From: DASYPP01 sp036006525
Lineage (GTDB): Bacteria; Gemmatimonadota; Gemmatimonadetes; Gemmatimonadales; GWC2-71-9
Direction: 5' to 3'
Assembly: GCA_036006525.1 (NCBI GenBank)
Contig: DASYPP010000024.1
Coordinates: 1 to 64,000, forward strand
Length of the DNA: 64,000 nt
Position numbers and translations under genes: made by a program
Shown here: one piece after another, positions 8,504-16,602 of the stretch
Layout: every line of letters begins with the position of its first letter
Position numbering within the stretch: the first letter of the stretch is position 1
Notes under the pieces: generated by a model
The model's database searches: none
Seen by the model: the letters and a program-made list of their open reading frames with translations, nothing else
What the model was told of the DNA's origin: nothing

Positions 8504-8964
8504 TGCGCACCGTCGATCGGCTGATGATGCGGGCGCCAGCCAACGAGGTATTTGCCGCCGCGGCGAATGTCGAACGCTGGCCCGAGCTGCTGCCTCACTA
8601 TCGCTGGGTCACCATGCGGGAGCGAAACGGTGGCGGCGGCATCGTCGAGATGGCGGCCTGGCGTCCCTTCGGCTTCGCGCGGTATCCCACCTGGTGGGTG
8701 TCGCGCATGCGCGTGGACCCGGAGCGGTTGGAGGTGCATTACGAGCACATCGACGGAATCACCCGGGGGATGCAGGTCGTGTGGCGGGTGGTGCCGTCTG
8801 GCGCAGCGACCGAAGTGACCATCGTCCACGAGTGGGCGGGTCCTTCCTGGCCGCTCATTGGCGGGCCCGCGGCAAGCCTGGTCATCGGCCCGGTCTTCAT
8901 TCACGGAATAGCCTCGCGCACCCTCAGGGGCATCGCGCGATTTGTGGAGCGGAATCATGGTTGA
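8503..8964 (+). CDS. SRPBCC (START/Bet v1-like) protein, possible cyclase/aromatase
   Basis: 153-residue protein of the helix-grip fold that binds hydrophobic ligands. Family features are the N-terminal strand and helix (VDRLMMRAPANEVFAAAANVERWPELLPHYRWV) and the terminal helix (SRTLRGIARFVERN). Polyketide aromatases and cyclases belong here, and the adjacent ketosynthase and methyltransferase make such a role attractive, but the family is very broad. The reading frame is open far upstream. I chose the ATG at 8503 because it overlaps the methyltransferase stop (TGATG) and begins the domain. It overlaps the ketosynthase start by eight bases. Confidence 0.82.
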   Translation: MRTVDRLMMRAPANEVFAAAANVERWPELLPHYRWVTMRERNGGGGIVEMAAWRPFGFARYPTWWVSRMRVDPERLEVHYEHIDGITRGMQVVWRVVPSGAATEVTIVHEWAGPSWPLIGGPAASLVIGPVFIHGIASRTLRGIARFVERNHG

Positions 8965-10201
8965 GTCTCGACGCGTCGTCATCACCGGCATCGGGGTGAT
9001 TTCCCCCATTGGCATCGGCCGGGAATCATTCTGGGAAGGGCTGCGCCGCGGCGAGTCGGCGGTCCGGGAGATCACCCGGTTCGATCCCACCCCCTTCAAG
9101 TCACGGATTGCCGCCGAGGTAGATGGTTTCTACTCCAGCGACCATATCGAGGAGCGGCGGGCCCGGCGGCTGGATCGCTTTTCCCAGTTCAGCATCGCGG
9201 CGTCCCGACTGGCCCTGGTCGATGCCGAGCTGGATCCCCACAAGGAAGACGTCGACCGGATGGGGGCGATGATGGGGACCGCGCTGGGTGGAGTGGCGGA
9301 GGCGGAGTCTCAGCACCTGGCCTACTTGAAAGGCGGCGTGAAAGAGGTGGACCCGTCACTGGCGCTCAAGGTGTTTGCCGGAGCCTCCAGCTGCAACGTG
9401 GCGATCGAGTTCGGCTGCACCGGCCCCAATTCCACCAACGGGATGAGCTGTGCCTCGGGCACCATCGCCATCGGCGACGCGGCGCGCTGCATTCGCCGCA
9501 ACGAAGCCGACGTCATGCTGGCCGGCGGTATCGAAGCGCCGCTGTCGCCGCTCTCTTTCGGCGCCTTTGCCATTATCCGCGCCATGTCCACCCGCAACGC
9601 CGACCCCGCCAGTGCCAGCCGCCCCTTCGACGCCGGCCGCGACGGGTTCGTCATGGCGGAAGGCGCGGCCGTGCTGGTGCTGGAGGAGCGTTCCCGGGCC
9701 ATCGCCCGGGGGGCCCGGATCTACGCCGAGGTGTGCGGGTATGGACTCACTAACGACGCCCACCACATGACCGCGCCCCGTCCCGACGGCCGCCAGGCGG
9801 CCCGGGCGATGAAGCTCGCGCTGGCGGAAGCCGACATCGCGCCGACGGTGGTGGGGTACATCAACGCCCATGGTTCTTCCACCCCGCTCAACGATCCCAC
9901 CGAGACCAGCTCCATCAAGCAGGTCTTCGGCGACCATGCCTACAAGATCCCGCTCTCCGGCACCAAGGGGTATTACGGCCATGCCCTGGGCGCGAGCGGC
10001 GCCATCGAAGCGGCCATCTGCGCGCTCGCCACATCCCGGCGCTGGCTGCCGCCCAACGTCAACCTGAGCCAGCCCGATCCGGCCTGCGACCTGGCCTTCC
10101 TCCGGGGCGGCGGCCAGGATGCCGACCCCGAGTACATGCTGAGCAATTCGTTCGGCTTTGGGGGGATCAACGCGTCGCTGGTGTTTAAGCGGGCAGATTG
10201 A
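8957..10201 (+). CDS. Beta-ketoacyl-ACP synthase II (FabF-like)
   Basis: Condensing enzyme of 414 residues. The thiolase-fold catalytic triad is complete: Cys165 in MSCASGT, His305 in INAHGSS and His342 in YYGHALGASG, with the neighbouring Lys in GTKGYYGH. The N-terminus VVITGIGVISPIG is standard. A TTG at 8942 would lengthen it by five codons; the ATG at 8957, preceded by GGAGCGG, fits the family better. As last gene of a coupled set with oxidoreductase, methyltransferase and SRPBCC genes, it may build a specialised acyl chain rather than serve housekeeping fatty acid synthesis. No ACP or chain-length factor gene is adjacent. Confidence 0.92.
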   Translation: MVESRRVVITGIGVISPIGIGRESFWEGLRRGESAVREITRFDPTPFKSRIAAEVDGFYSSDHIEERRARRLDRFSQFSIAASRLALVDAELDPHKEDVDRMGAMMGTALGGVAEAESQHLAYLKGGVKEVDPSLALKVFAGASSCNVAIEFGCTGPNSTNGMSCASGTIAIGDAARCIRRNEADVMLAGGIEAPLSPLSFGAFAIIRAMSTRNADPASASRPFDAGRDGFVMAEGAAVLVLEERSRAIARGARIYAEVCGYGLTNDAHHMTAPRPDGRQAARAMKLALAEADIAPTVVGYINAHGSSTPLNDPTETSSIKQVFGDHAYKIPLSGTKGYYGHALGASGAIEAAICALATSRRWLPPNVNLSQPDPACDLAFLRGGGQDADPEYMLSNSFGFGGINASLVFKRAD

Positions 10202-10230
10202 CACCTGTCGATGACTTCTCGTGTTCCAGA

Positions 10231-10305
10231 CTGCTCAACGCTAAGACGCAAAGTCGCAAAGAACGATCCAATGTGCCTTGCGGCTCCGCGCCTTTGCGTT
10301 GGCAG
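10231..10305. repeat. Inverted-pair tandem repeat, unit near GACGCAAAG
   Basis: Left arm 10231-10261 (CTGCTCAACGCTAAGACGCAA...) and right arm 10276-10305 (...CCTTTGCGTTGGCAG) are reverse complements with mismatches. The right arm overlaps the -35 hexamer of the aquaporin promoter. Confidence 0.9.
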
Positions 10306-10327
10306 TTTTGATTGAACCTGCTATAAT
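10299..10327 (+). promoter_or_regulatory. Sigma70-type promoter of the aquaporin gene
   Basis: TTGGCA (10299-10304), 17-base spacer, TATAAT (10322-10327), about 30 bases before the ATG. The -35 box is the distal end of the hairpin's right arm, so folding of the DNA or slippage in the repeat could affect transcription. Confidence 0.75.
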
Positions 10328-10360
10328 ATCGGCCGTCTTTCCCCCTTCAAGGACAACGTG

Positions 10361-11047
10361 ATGGAATCCCTTCTTCGCCGATCGGTGGCGGAAGCGGTCG
10401 GCACCTTCGGATTCATCTTCGCCGGCGCCGGAGTCGTGGTCGCCAGCGTCTTCCCCGGCGCCGGCTATGGATTGCTGGGTATCGCGCTGGTGCACGCCAT
10501 CGCGCTCTCGATCATGGTGACCGCCACGATGAACATCTCGGGGGGGCACATCAATCCGGCCGTCACCATATCGCTGCTCGCTGTCCGGCGGATCAACCTG
10601 CAGACCGCGCTGGTCTACATCGCGGCCCAGCTGACCGGCGCGGTGCTGGCCGGCGTCGCGATCAAGATGCTGCTCCCCTCCCAGGTCGTGCGCGGCGCCC
10701 TCTCCGGCGTCCCCACCATCGCCGCGACCATGACGACGGGCAAGGCCATCGCGCTGGAGGCGATGCTGACCTTCTTCCTGGTTTCGGCGGTCTTCGGCAC
10801 GGCGGTGAATCCGGACGCGCCCAAGGTCGGAGGTTTCGGCATCGGCCTGGTGTTGTTCTTCGACATCATGATCGGCGGCCCGCTCACCGGCGCGGTCATG
10901 AACCCGGCCCGCGCCTTCGGGCCGGCGGTGGTCTCCGGGACCTGGACCGGGCAGGGGATCTGGTGGGTCGGGCCGATCATTGGTGGGGTGATTGCCGCGA
11001 TCCTGTGGGACCGGGTGCTGCTGCCCCGGCATCAACCCGCGAGTTGA
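10361..11047 (+). CDS. MIP family aquaporin / glycerol channel
   Basis: Inner-membrane water or small-solute channel of 228 residues with six predicted membrane helices. Both half-helix NPA boxes are present: SGGHINPAVT (about residues 62-71) and TGAVMNPARAFGPA (about 175-188). The residue pattern around the second NPA looks aquaporin-like rather than GlpF-like, but selectivity cannot be fixed by eye. GTG 10358 directly precedes ATG 10361; the ATG is preferred. It has its own strong promoter and is followed by a large hairpin separating it from the convergent ccm operon. Confidence 0.92.
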   Translation: MESLLRRSVAEAVGTFGFIFAGAGVVVASVFPGAGYGLLGIALVHAIALSIMVTATMNISGGHINPAVTISLLAVRRINLQTALVYIAAQLTGAVLAGVAIKMLLPSQVVRGALSGVPTIAATMTTGKAIALEAMLTFFLVSAVFGTAVNPDAPKVGGFGIGLVLFFDIMIGGPLTGAVMNPARAFGPAVVSGTWTGQGIWWVGPIIGGVIAAILWDRVLLPRHQPAS

Positions 11048-11092
11048 GTCTGGCGAGAGCGCGTTAGCAGCACTGCGGATTCAAGTTTCGAG

Positions 11093-11201
11093 GCGCTTTA
11101 CCGCCGAGGACGCAAAGCAAACAGCAAGGGCCGCAGAGGAGGGAACATTTTCTCCTCGGCGGCCCTTTCATTTTGCTCTGTGTTACTCGGCGGTAAAGCG
11201 C
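11093..11201. repeat. Long nested inverted repeat between convergent genes
   Basis: Perfect 16-base outer arms (GCGCTTTACCGCCGAG at 11093-11108 and its complement at 11186-11201) enclose a second inverted repeat (AAGGGCCGC...GAGGAG with CTCCTCGGCGGCCCTT). It lies between the aquaporin and ccmD genes and could act as a two-way transcription block. No T-tract follows. The internal GACGCAAAG matches the unit at 10231-10305. Confidence 0.92.
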
Positions 11202-11243
11202 ATCGAAATTGTCTGATCCCACGATACCGCAGCACGCACGAGA

Positions 11244-11372
11244 CTAATGGTCCTTGAGTTCCCGCCGGGCCCGGATCCAGAGAGACAGGGCATACAGCAA
11301 GTATATGGAGCCAGCCACGATGTACGCCGCCTCCATGTACTGCCCGTTCACCGGAGTGATGTCAGGACTCAT
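11244..11372 (-). CDS. ccmD: CcmD-like small membrane protein
   Basis: 42-residue single-span membrane protein ending the ccm operon. It has one hydrophobic helix (YIVAGSIYLLYALSLWI) followed by a basic tail (RARRELKDH), the layout of CcmD, which stabilises the CcmABC haem-release complex. It overlaps the end of ccmC by 11 bases. A longer in-frame start at 11459 lies inside ccmC and is rejected. The call rests on size, topology and position, as CcmD sequences are poorly conserved. Confidence 0.75.
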   Translation of the reverse strand: MSPDITPVNGQYMEAAYIVAGSIYLLYALSLWIRARRELKDH

Positions 11373-12060
11373 CTTGTGCCTCCTCCCGGTCATACTGCCG
11401 GATCGCCAGCCCGTAACGTACCATGACAAACCCGATGTAAAGGAGCGTCGCCACGCCAAAGGAGAACAGCAGCGTCTTGAGCATTTCGGGCGGGAGCGAC
11501 GGCTTGCTCGGCTTCATCAGGATCGGCATCGGGTGCATGGTGCGGAACAGGTAAACGCTGATGTGGATGAAGGGCACCAGCAGCAGGCCCATGATACCGA
11601 TTACCGCGCTGAACCGGGCCCGCTCCGACCGGTCGTTGAGCGCCGAGCGGAGCGCGAGGTAACCCAGGAAGATGAAAAAGAGGAGCAGCGTCAGGGTGAG
11701 CCGCGGGTCCCAGGTCCACCAGGTACCCCAGATCGGCTTGGCCCAGATCGGACCGGTCGTCAGCATCACCAGGCAGAACGCCAGGCCGACCTCGACCGAA
11801 GACGCGGCGAAAAGATCGAGCCGGGGATCCTGCAGCCAGAGATAGAGGACGCTGATGAGCCCGACCAGGCCGAACGCGAGCAGCGCCGACCACGCCGCCG
11901 GGGCGTGGAGATAGAAGATCTTCTGGGCCAGCCCCTGCCGGATCTCGACCGGCGTGTACTTGAGGGCCATCACGTACACTCCCGCCAGCAGCAGCAGTGC
12001 AATCGCCGTCACCGCCAGGCCGCCGCGAATCGCGCCCCGCCCCCTGATCCCAGCTGTCAT
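11362..12060 (-). CDS. ccmC: Haem exporter protein CcmC (cytochrome c biogenesis)
   Basis: Six-helix inner-membrane protein of 232 residues that presents haem to CcmE for c-type cytochrome maturation. The tryptophan-rich haem-handling loop WGTWWTWDPRLT is present (about residues 111-122), flanked by the two conserved His regions (FYLHAPAAW and FIHISVYLFRTMHP). It overlaps ccmB by four bases upstream. CcmE, CcmF and CcmH are not in the window. Confidence 0.94.
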   Translation of the reverse strand: MTAGIRGRGAIRGGLAVTAIALLLLAGVYVMALKYTPVEIRQGLAQKIFYLHAPAAWSALLAFGLVGLISVLYLWLQDPRLDLFAASSVEVGLAFCLVMLTTGPIWAKPIWGTWWTWDPRLTLTLLLFFIFLGYLALRSALNDRSERARFSAVIGIMGLLLVPFIHISVYLFRTMHPMPILMKPSKPSLPPEMLKTLLFSFGVATLLYIGFVMVRYGLAIRQYDREEAQDES

Positions 12061-12737
12061 TCGTCCACCACCGCCCAGAACGTCAGGGCCGAGAGAGTGA
12101 CAAAGACGATATCGTAAACCGCGAGTAACCTAAGCCAGCCCCAGACCTCGCTCAACGGACGGCCGGCCAGGAGCCGGGTCGTGGCCTGGGTGGCCCCGAT
12201 CAGGGGCGGCACCATGAACGGTAGCAGCAGCACCGGCAGCATCAGCTCGGCGAAGCGGGTCCGCACCACCATCGCGCTGAATACCGTGCCGACCCCGACG
12301 AACCCGATGGTGGCGAGCGCCGTAATGGCGAGGATCCCCGGCAGCGACCCCGACAGGTCCACGTCGAAGAAGAGAATGAAGAGCGGCAGCGTCACCGCCT
12401 CTACCAGCCCCACGAACACCAGGTTGGCCAGCAGCTTTCCGAAGTACACCGCCCCCCGGGAGACCGGCGCCAGCCGGAGGCCGTCGAACGCCGCGTTCTC
12501 CTGCTCCAGGTGAAAGGCCCGGTTCAGGGTCACTACCGCGCCGAACGCGAAAGTTACCCACAGCACGCTGGGCGCGAGATCGATATTGGAAATGGTGGTG
12601 GGGTCGCGGGAGAAATTGAAGATGATGAGCACCAGCGCGGCGAACATCACGGCGGACAGAAGGCCTGCCTTGCCGCGGAACTCGAGTCGCAGGTCCTTGG
12701 CCGCCAGGGCGAACACCGCCCGCACCGATTCAGACAC
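12057..12737 (-). CDS. ccmB: Haem exporter permease CcmB
   Basis: Membrane subunit (226 residues, six predicted helices) of the CcmAB ABC transporter that drives release of holo-CcmE. It starts with the family pattern AVFALAAKDLRLEFRGKAGL and has the conserved middle region FHLEQENAAFDGLRLAPVSR. Its start overlaps the end of ccmA by eight bases and its end overlaps ccmC by four, consistent with a single transcript. Confidence 0.92.
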   Translation of the reverse strand: MSESVRAVFALAAKDLRLEFRGKAGLLSAVMFAALVLIIFNFSRDPTTISNIDLAPSVLWVTFAFGAVVTLNRAFHLEQENAAFDGLRLAPVSRGAVYFGKLLANLVFVGLVEAVTLPLFILFFDVDLSGSLPGILAITALATIGFVGVGTVFSAMVVRTRFAELMLPVLLLPFMVPPLIGATQATTRLLAGRPLSEVWGWLRLLAVYDIVFVTLSALTFWAVVDE

Positions 12738-13443
12738 GAATCGCCTCGCGGTAGCGGGGGAGAAACGATTCCAGGGCCGCGGGCCGCGGTTCCAGGATCG
12801 CCCAGCGGCCGGCGGCCAGCACGCCCACGTCGGTGGTGAGCTCCCAGACTTCGGCCGGCTGGTGGGTCACCAGCGCGATGCCGCATCCATCGCGCACCCG
12901 TTCCTGGATCCAGCGCCGGACCCGGTCGGCCGAGGGAGCGTCGAGCGCGGTGAACGGCTCATCGAGCAGGAGAATCCCCGGCCGGTGAATGAAGGCCCGG
13001 GCGATGGCGGCGCGCTGCAGCATTCCCCGGGAAAGGCTTCCCAGCCGGCTGTCGCCCCGCTGGTCCAGGTCCGCGGAGCGGATGGCGGCCGCCGCGGCCT
13101 CGCCCGGGTTCGGCAGGCCGTGCATCCGGGCCGCGAACACCAGGTTCTCCCGCAGCGTGAGATCGTCGTACATGTGCGACTTGTGGGACAGGAGCCCGAG
13201 GTGACGACGGAATTCGGCGTCAGTGCTGCGGACCGGTTGGCCATGGAGGAGTACGCTGCCGGTAGTGGGGCGGAGCAGTCCGGCCAGGAGGCGAAGCAGG
13301 GTGGTTTTGCCGGAACCATTTTCTCCCAGGACCAGGAGCACCTGTCCGGCCGCGATGTCCAGGTCCACGCTGCGCAGCACCGTGGATGGGCCGAACCGGC
13401 GCCCCAGCCCTCGGGCCGCCAGCAGCGGCTCAGGGGATGGCAT
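12730..13443 (-). CDS. ccmA: ABC ATPase CcmA (cytochrome c biogenesis)
   Basis: ATP-binding subunit of 237 residues. Walker A is GENGSGKTT (about residues 37-45), the signature is LSRGMLQR and Walker B is ILLLDEPFTALD. The reading frame extends upstream to 13605, but that part is antisense-like sequence of the response regulator gene. The ATG at 13443 gives a normal CcmA N-terminus (PLLAARGLGRRFG) and a 14-base overlap with the regulator. The assignment to CcmA rather than another ABC ATPase comes from the ccmB-C-D neighbours. Confidence 0.9.
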   Translation of the reverse strand: MPSPEPLLAARGLGRRFGPSTVLRSVDLDIAAGQVLLVLGENGSGKTTLLRLLAGLLRPTTGSVLLHGQPVRSTDAEFRRHLGLLSHKSHMYDDLTLRENLVFAARMHGLPNPGEAAAAAIRSADLDQRGDSRLGSLSRGMLQRAAIARAFIHRPGILLLDEPFTALDAPSADRVRRWIQERVRDGCGIALVTHQPAEVWELTTDVGVLAAGRWAILEPRPAALESFLPRYREAIRV

Positions 13444-13798
13444 CGAGCCGGACGTCGAGTTCGTGCAGCCGGAACGGCTTGAGCAGGTAGTTGGTGTAGG
13501 TGAGGCCCAGCATCCGGAGTTGCGGCTCGACGCTGAGGTAGGACGTGGTGATGATGACGGGCAGGTTGGGATCAGTCTCGCGGACTTTGCGGAGGACCTC
13601 GACACCGTTGGTGTCCGGCAGCCGCATGTCGAGCACCATGATCTCCGGCTTCTCGTCCCGGAGCTGGGTCAGGGCCTCGGCCCCCGTGGCGGCGAAGACG
13701 AGGTCGTACCGATCGTTGAAGAACCGCTGGTAGCTGATTCGAAGCGCCGATTCATCTTCCACGAACAGGACCTTGCGGCGCCGGGCCGGTGTAGTCAT
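13430..13798 (-). CDS. Single-domain response regulator (CheY-like)
   Basis: 122-residue receiver domain with no output domain. The acidic pocket (LFVEDES), phospho-acceptor Asp in VLDMRLPD (about residue 57) and the conserved Lys in LLKPFR are intact. It is encoded between a STAS gene and ccmA, overlapping the latter, so it is co-expressed with cytochrome c maturation. No partner kinase is in the window. The output could be protein-protein, for example toward the neighbouring STAS protein. Confidence 0.9.
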   Translation of the reverse strand: MTTPARRRKVLFVEDESALRISYQRFFNDRYDLVFAATGAEALTQLRDEKPEIMVLDMRLPDTNGVEVLRKVRETDPNLPVIITTSYLSVEPQLRMLGLTYTNYLLKPFRLHELDVRLDAIP

Positions 13799-13850
13799 GC
13801 CCGAAAAGTAACGTTACCCGGGAGGAGGCGGTACGGCGGGCGGGCTGGAA

Positions 13851-14138
13851 TCAGCGCGAGGGTGATTCCAGCTCGAAAAGATCGTCCAGCTTGGTGAGAA
13901 CCAGCAGGTAGCGCAGCTCGTCGCTGGCGTTGCGGAGCGCCACGGCCTGGCGCCGTTCAGCGGCCCGCCGCTGAATCAGCATCAGCGCGCCCAGGCCTGC
14001 GGAATCGACCTTGCGCGTCGCGCTCAAGTCGATGACCAGTTTTCCCCCGCCTTCGGGGAGCTGTTCCAGGATGGTGACGGCAGCCTGGCGGAATTCGTTG
14101 CGCGATTCCAGGCCCAGGTGTTCCGGTGCGACAATCAT
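13851..14138 (-). CDS. STAS domain protein (anti-sigma factor antagonist type)
   Basis: 95-residue stand-alone STAS domain. The phosphorylatable-serine region is visible as KLVIDLSATRKVDSAGLGALMLIQRR, with Ser in the VDSAGLG motif corresponding to the SpoIIAA site. Such proteins bind anti-sigma kinases in partner-switching systems. A start at 14243 is open, but the ATG at 14138 has a GAGGT ribosome site and begins at the domain. It is the first gene of the STAS - response regulator - ccmABCD transcript and has a structured leader upstream. Confidence 0.85.
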   Translation of the reverse strand: MIVAPEHLGLESRNEFRQAAVTILEQLPEGGGKLVIDLSATRKVDSAGLGALMLIQRRAAERRQAVALRNASDELRYLLVLTKLDDLFELESPSR

Positions 14139-14247
14139 GTTCGACCTCGTGTGTGCGGACACTTCCCCCTCCGATGCCCGGCACACGAAGCATTGGCTTC
14201 GCCGCTTTTCCCCAAGACGAACACATGCGCGGGTGCGCTGCATTCCA

Positions 14248-14329
14248 CCTTCGGCACCGAGCTATCTCACCCGACTCGGGCGAGACCTCTGGTTTTGCGG
14301 CCCCGGATCGCTCCGGGTGTGCTCTTATC
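14248..14329 (-). ncRNA. Candidate GEMM-I-like (cyclic dinucleotide) riboswitch
   Basis: Read on the minus strand, GAGCACACC leads into a GNRA-capped stem (CCCGGA-GCGA-UCCGGG), then GGCCGCAAAACCAGAGG, a second stem (UCUCGCCCG-AGU-CGGGUGAGA) and UAGCUCGGUGCCGAAGG. Order and wording parallel GEMM-I aptamers, which as I recall them run GGGCAAACC - GNRA hairpin - GGGACGCAAAGCC - stem - UAGCCGGGUUGCCGAA. It lies about 110 bases before the STAS start and below a plausible promoter. Differences at conserved positions mean it could be a variant or chance resemblance; no covariation test was possible. Confidence 0.5.
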
Positions 14330-14369
14330 GGGCGGACAATTTTTCAGTGTGGCCATTCGGCCGATACCG

Positions 14370-14399
14370 GTTATAGCGAGAGCGGTGCCATGCGTCTAA
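14370..14399 (-). promoter_or_regulatory. Candidate promoter of the STAS-RR-ccm operon
   Basis: On the minus strand TTAGAC (14399-14394), 18-base spacer, TATAAC (14375-14370). Transcription would start about 30 bases before the candidate riboswitch. The -35 match is weak. Confidence 0.35.
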
Positions 14400-14446
14400 G
14401 TCATTATTGTATCGCTATTTATGGTGCGGCAAGACGGGAAGCGCTC

Positions 14447-14582
14447 AAGGTGCAGGGTGCAGAGTGCGGAGCAGGCGCAGAGTGCAGAGTGCGGGGGATC
14501 ACACAGTGCATTTCTCTTCATAGCAACCCGCTGCACTCCGCATGCATTATTCCCTGCCCTGCACCCTGCACTCGGCACGCTG
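14447..14582. repeat. Inverted-pair tandem repeat, unit near GTGCAGGGTGCAGA
   Basis: Left arm 14447-14495 contains repeated GGTGCAG/AGAGTGC units. Right arm 14531-14582 contains CTGCACTC/CTGCACCCTGC complements. It lies between the divergent STAS operon and acs. The same unit recurs at 30072-30219. Confidence 0.9.
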
Positions 14583-14625
14583 TTACTATTGGCACTCCCG
14601 CAATCCGACTCCAATTCGATCTCTT

Positions 14626-16581
<1,956 letters not shown>

Positions 16582-16602
16582 AGCGTTAGTGGGCAGCGCG
16601 CC

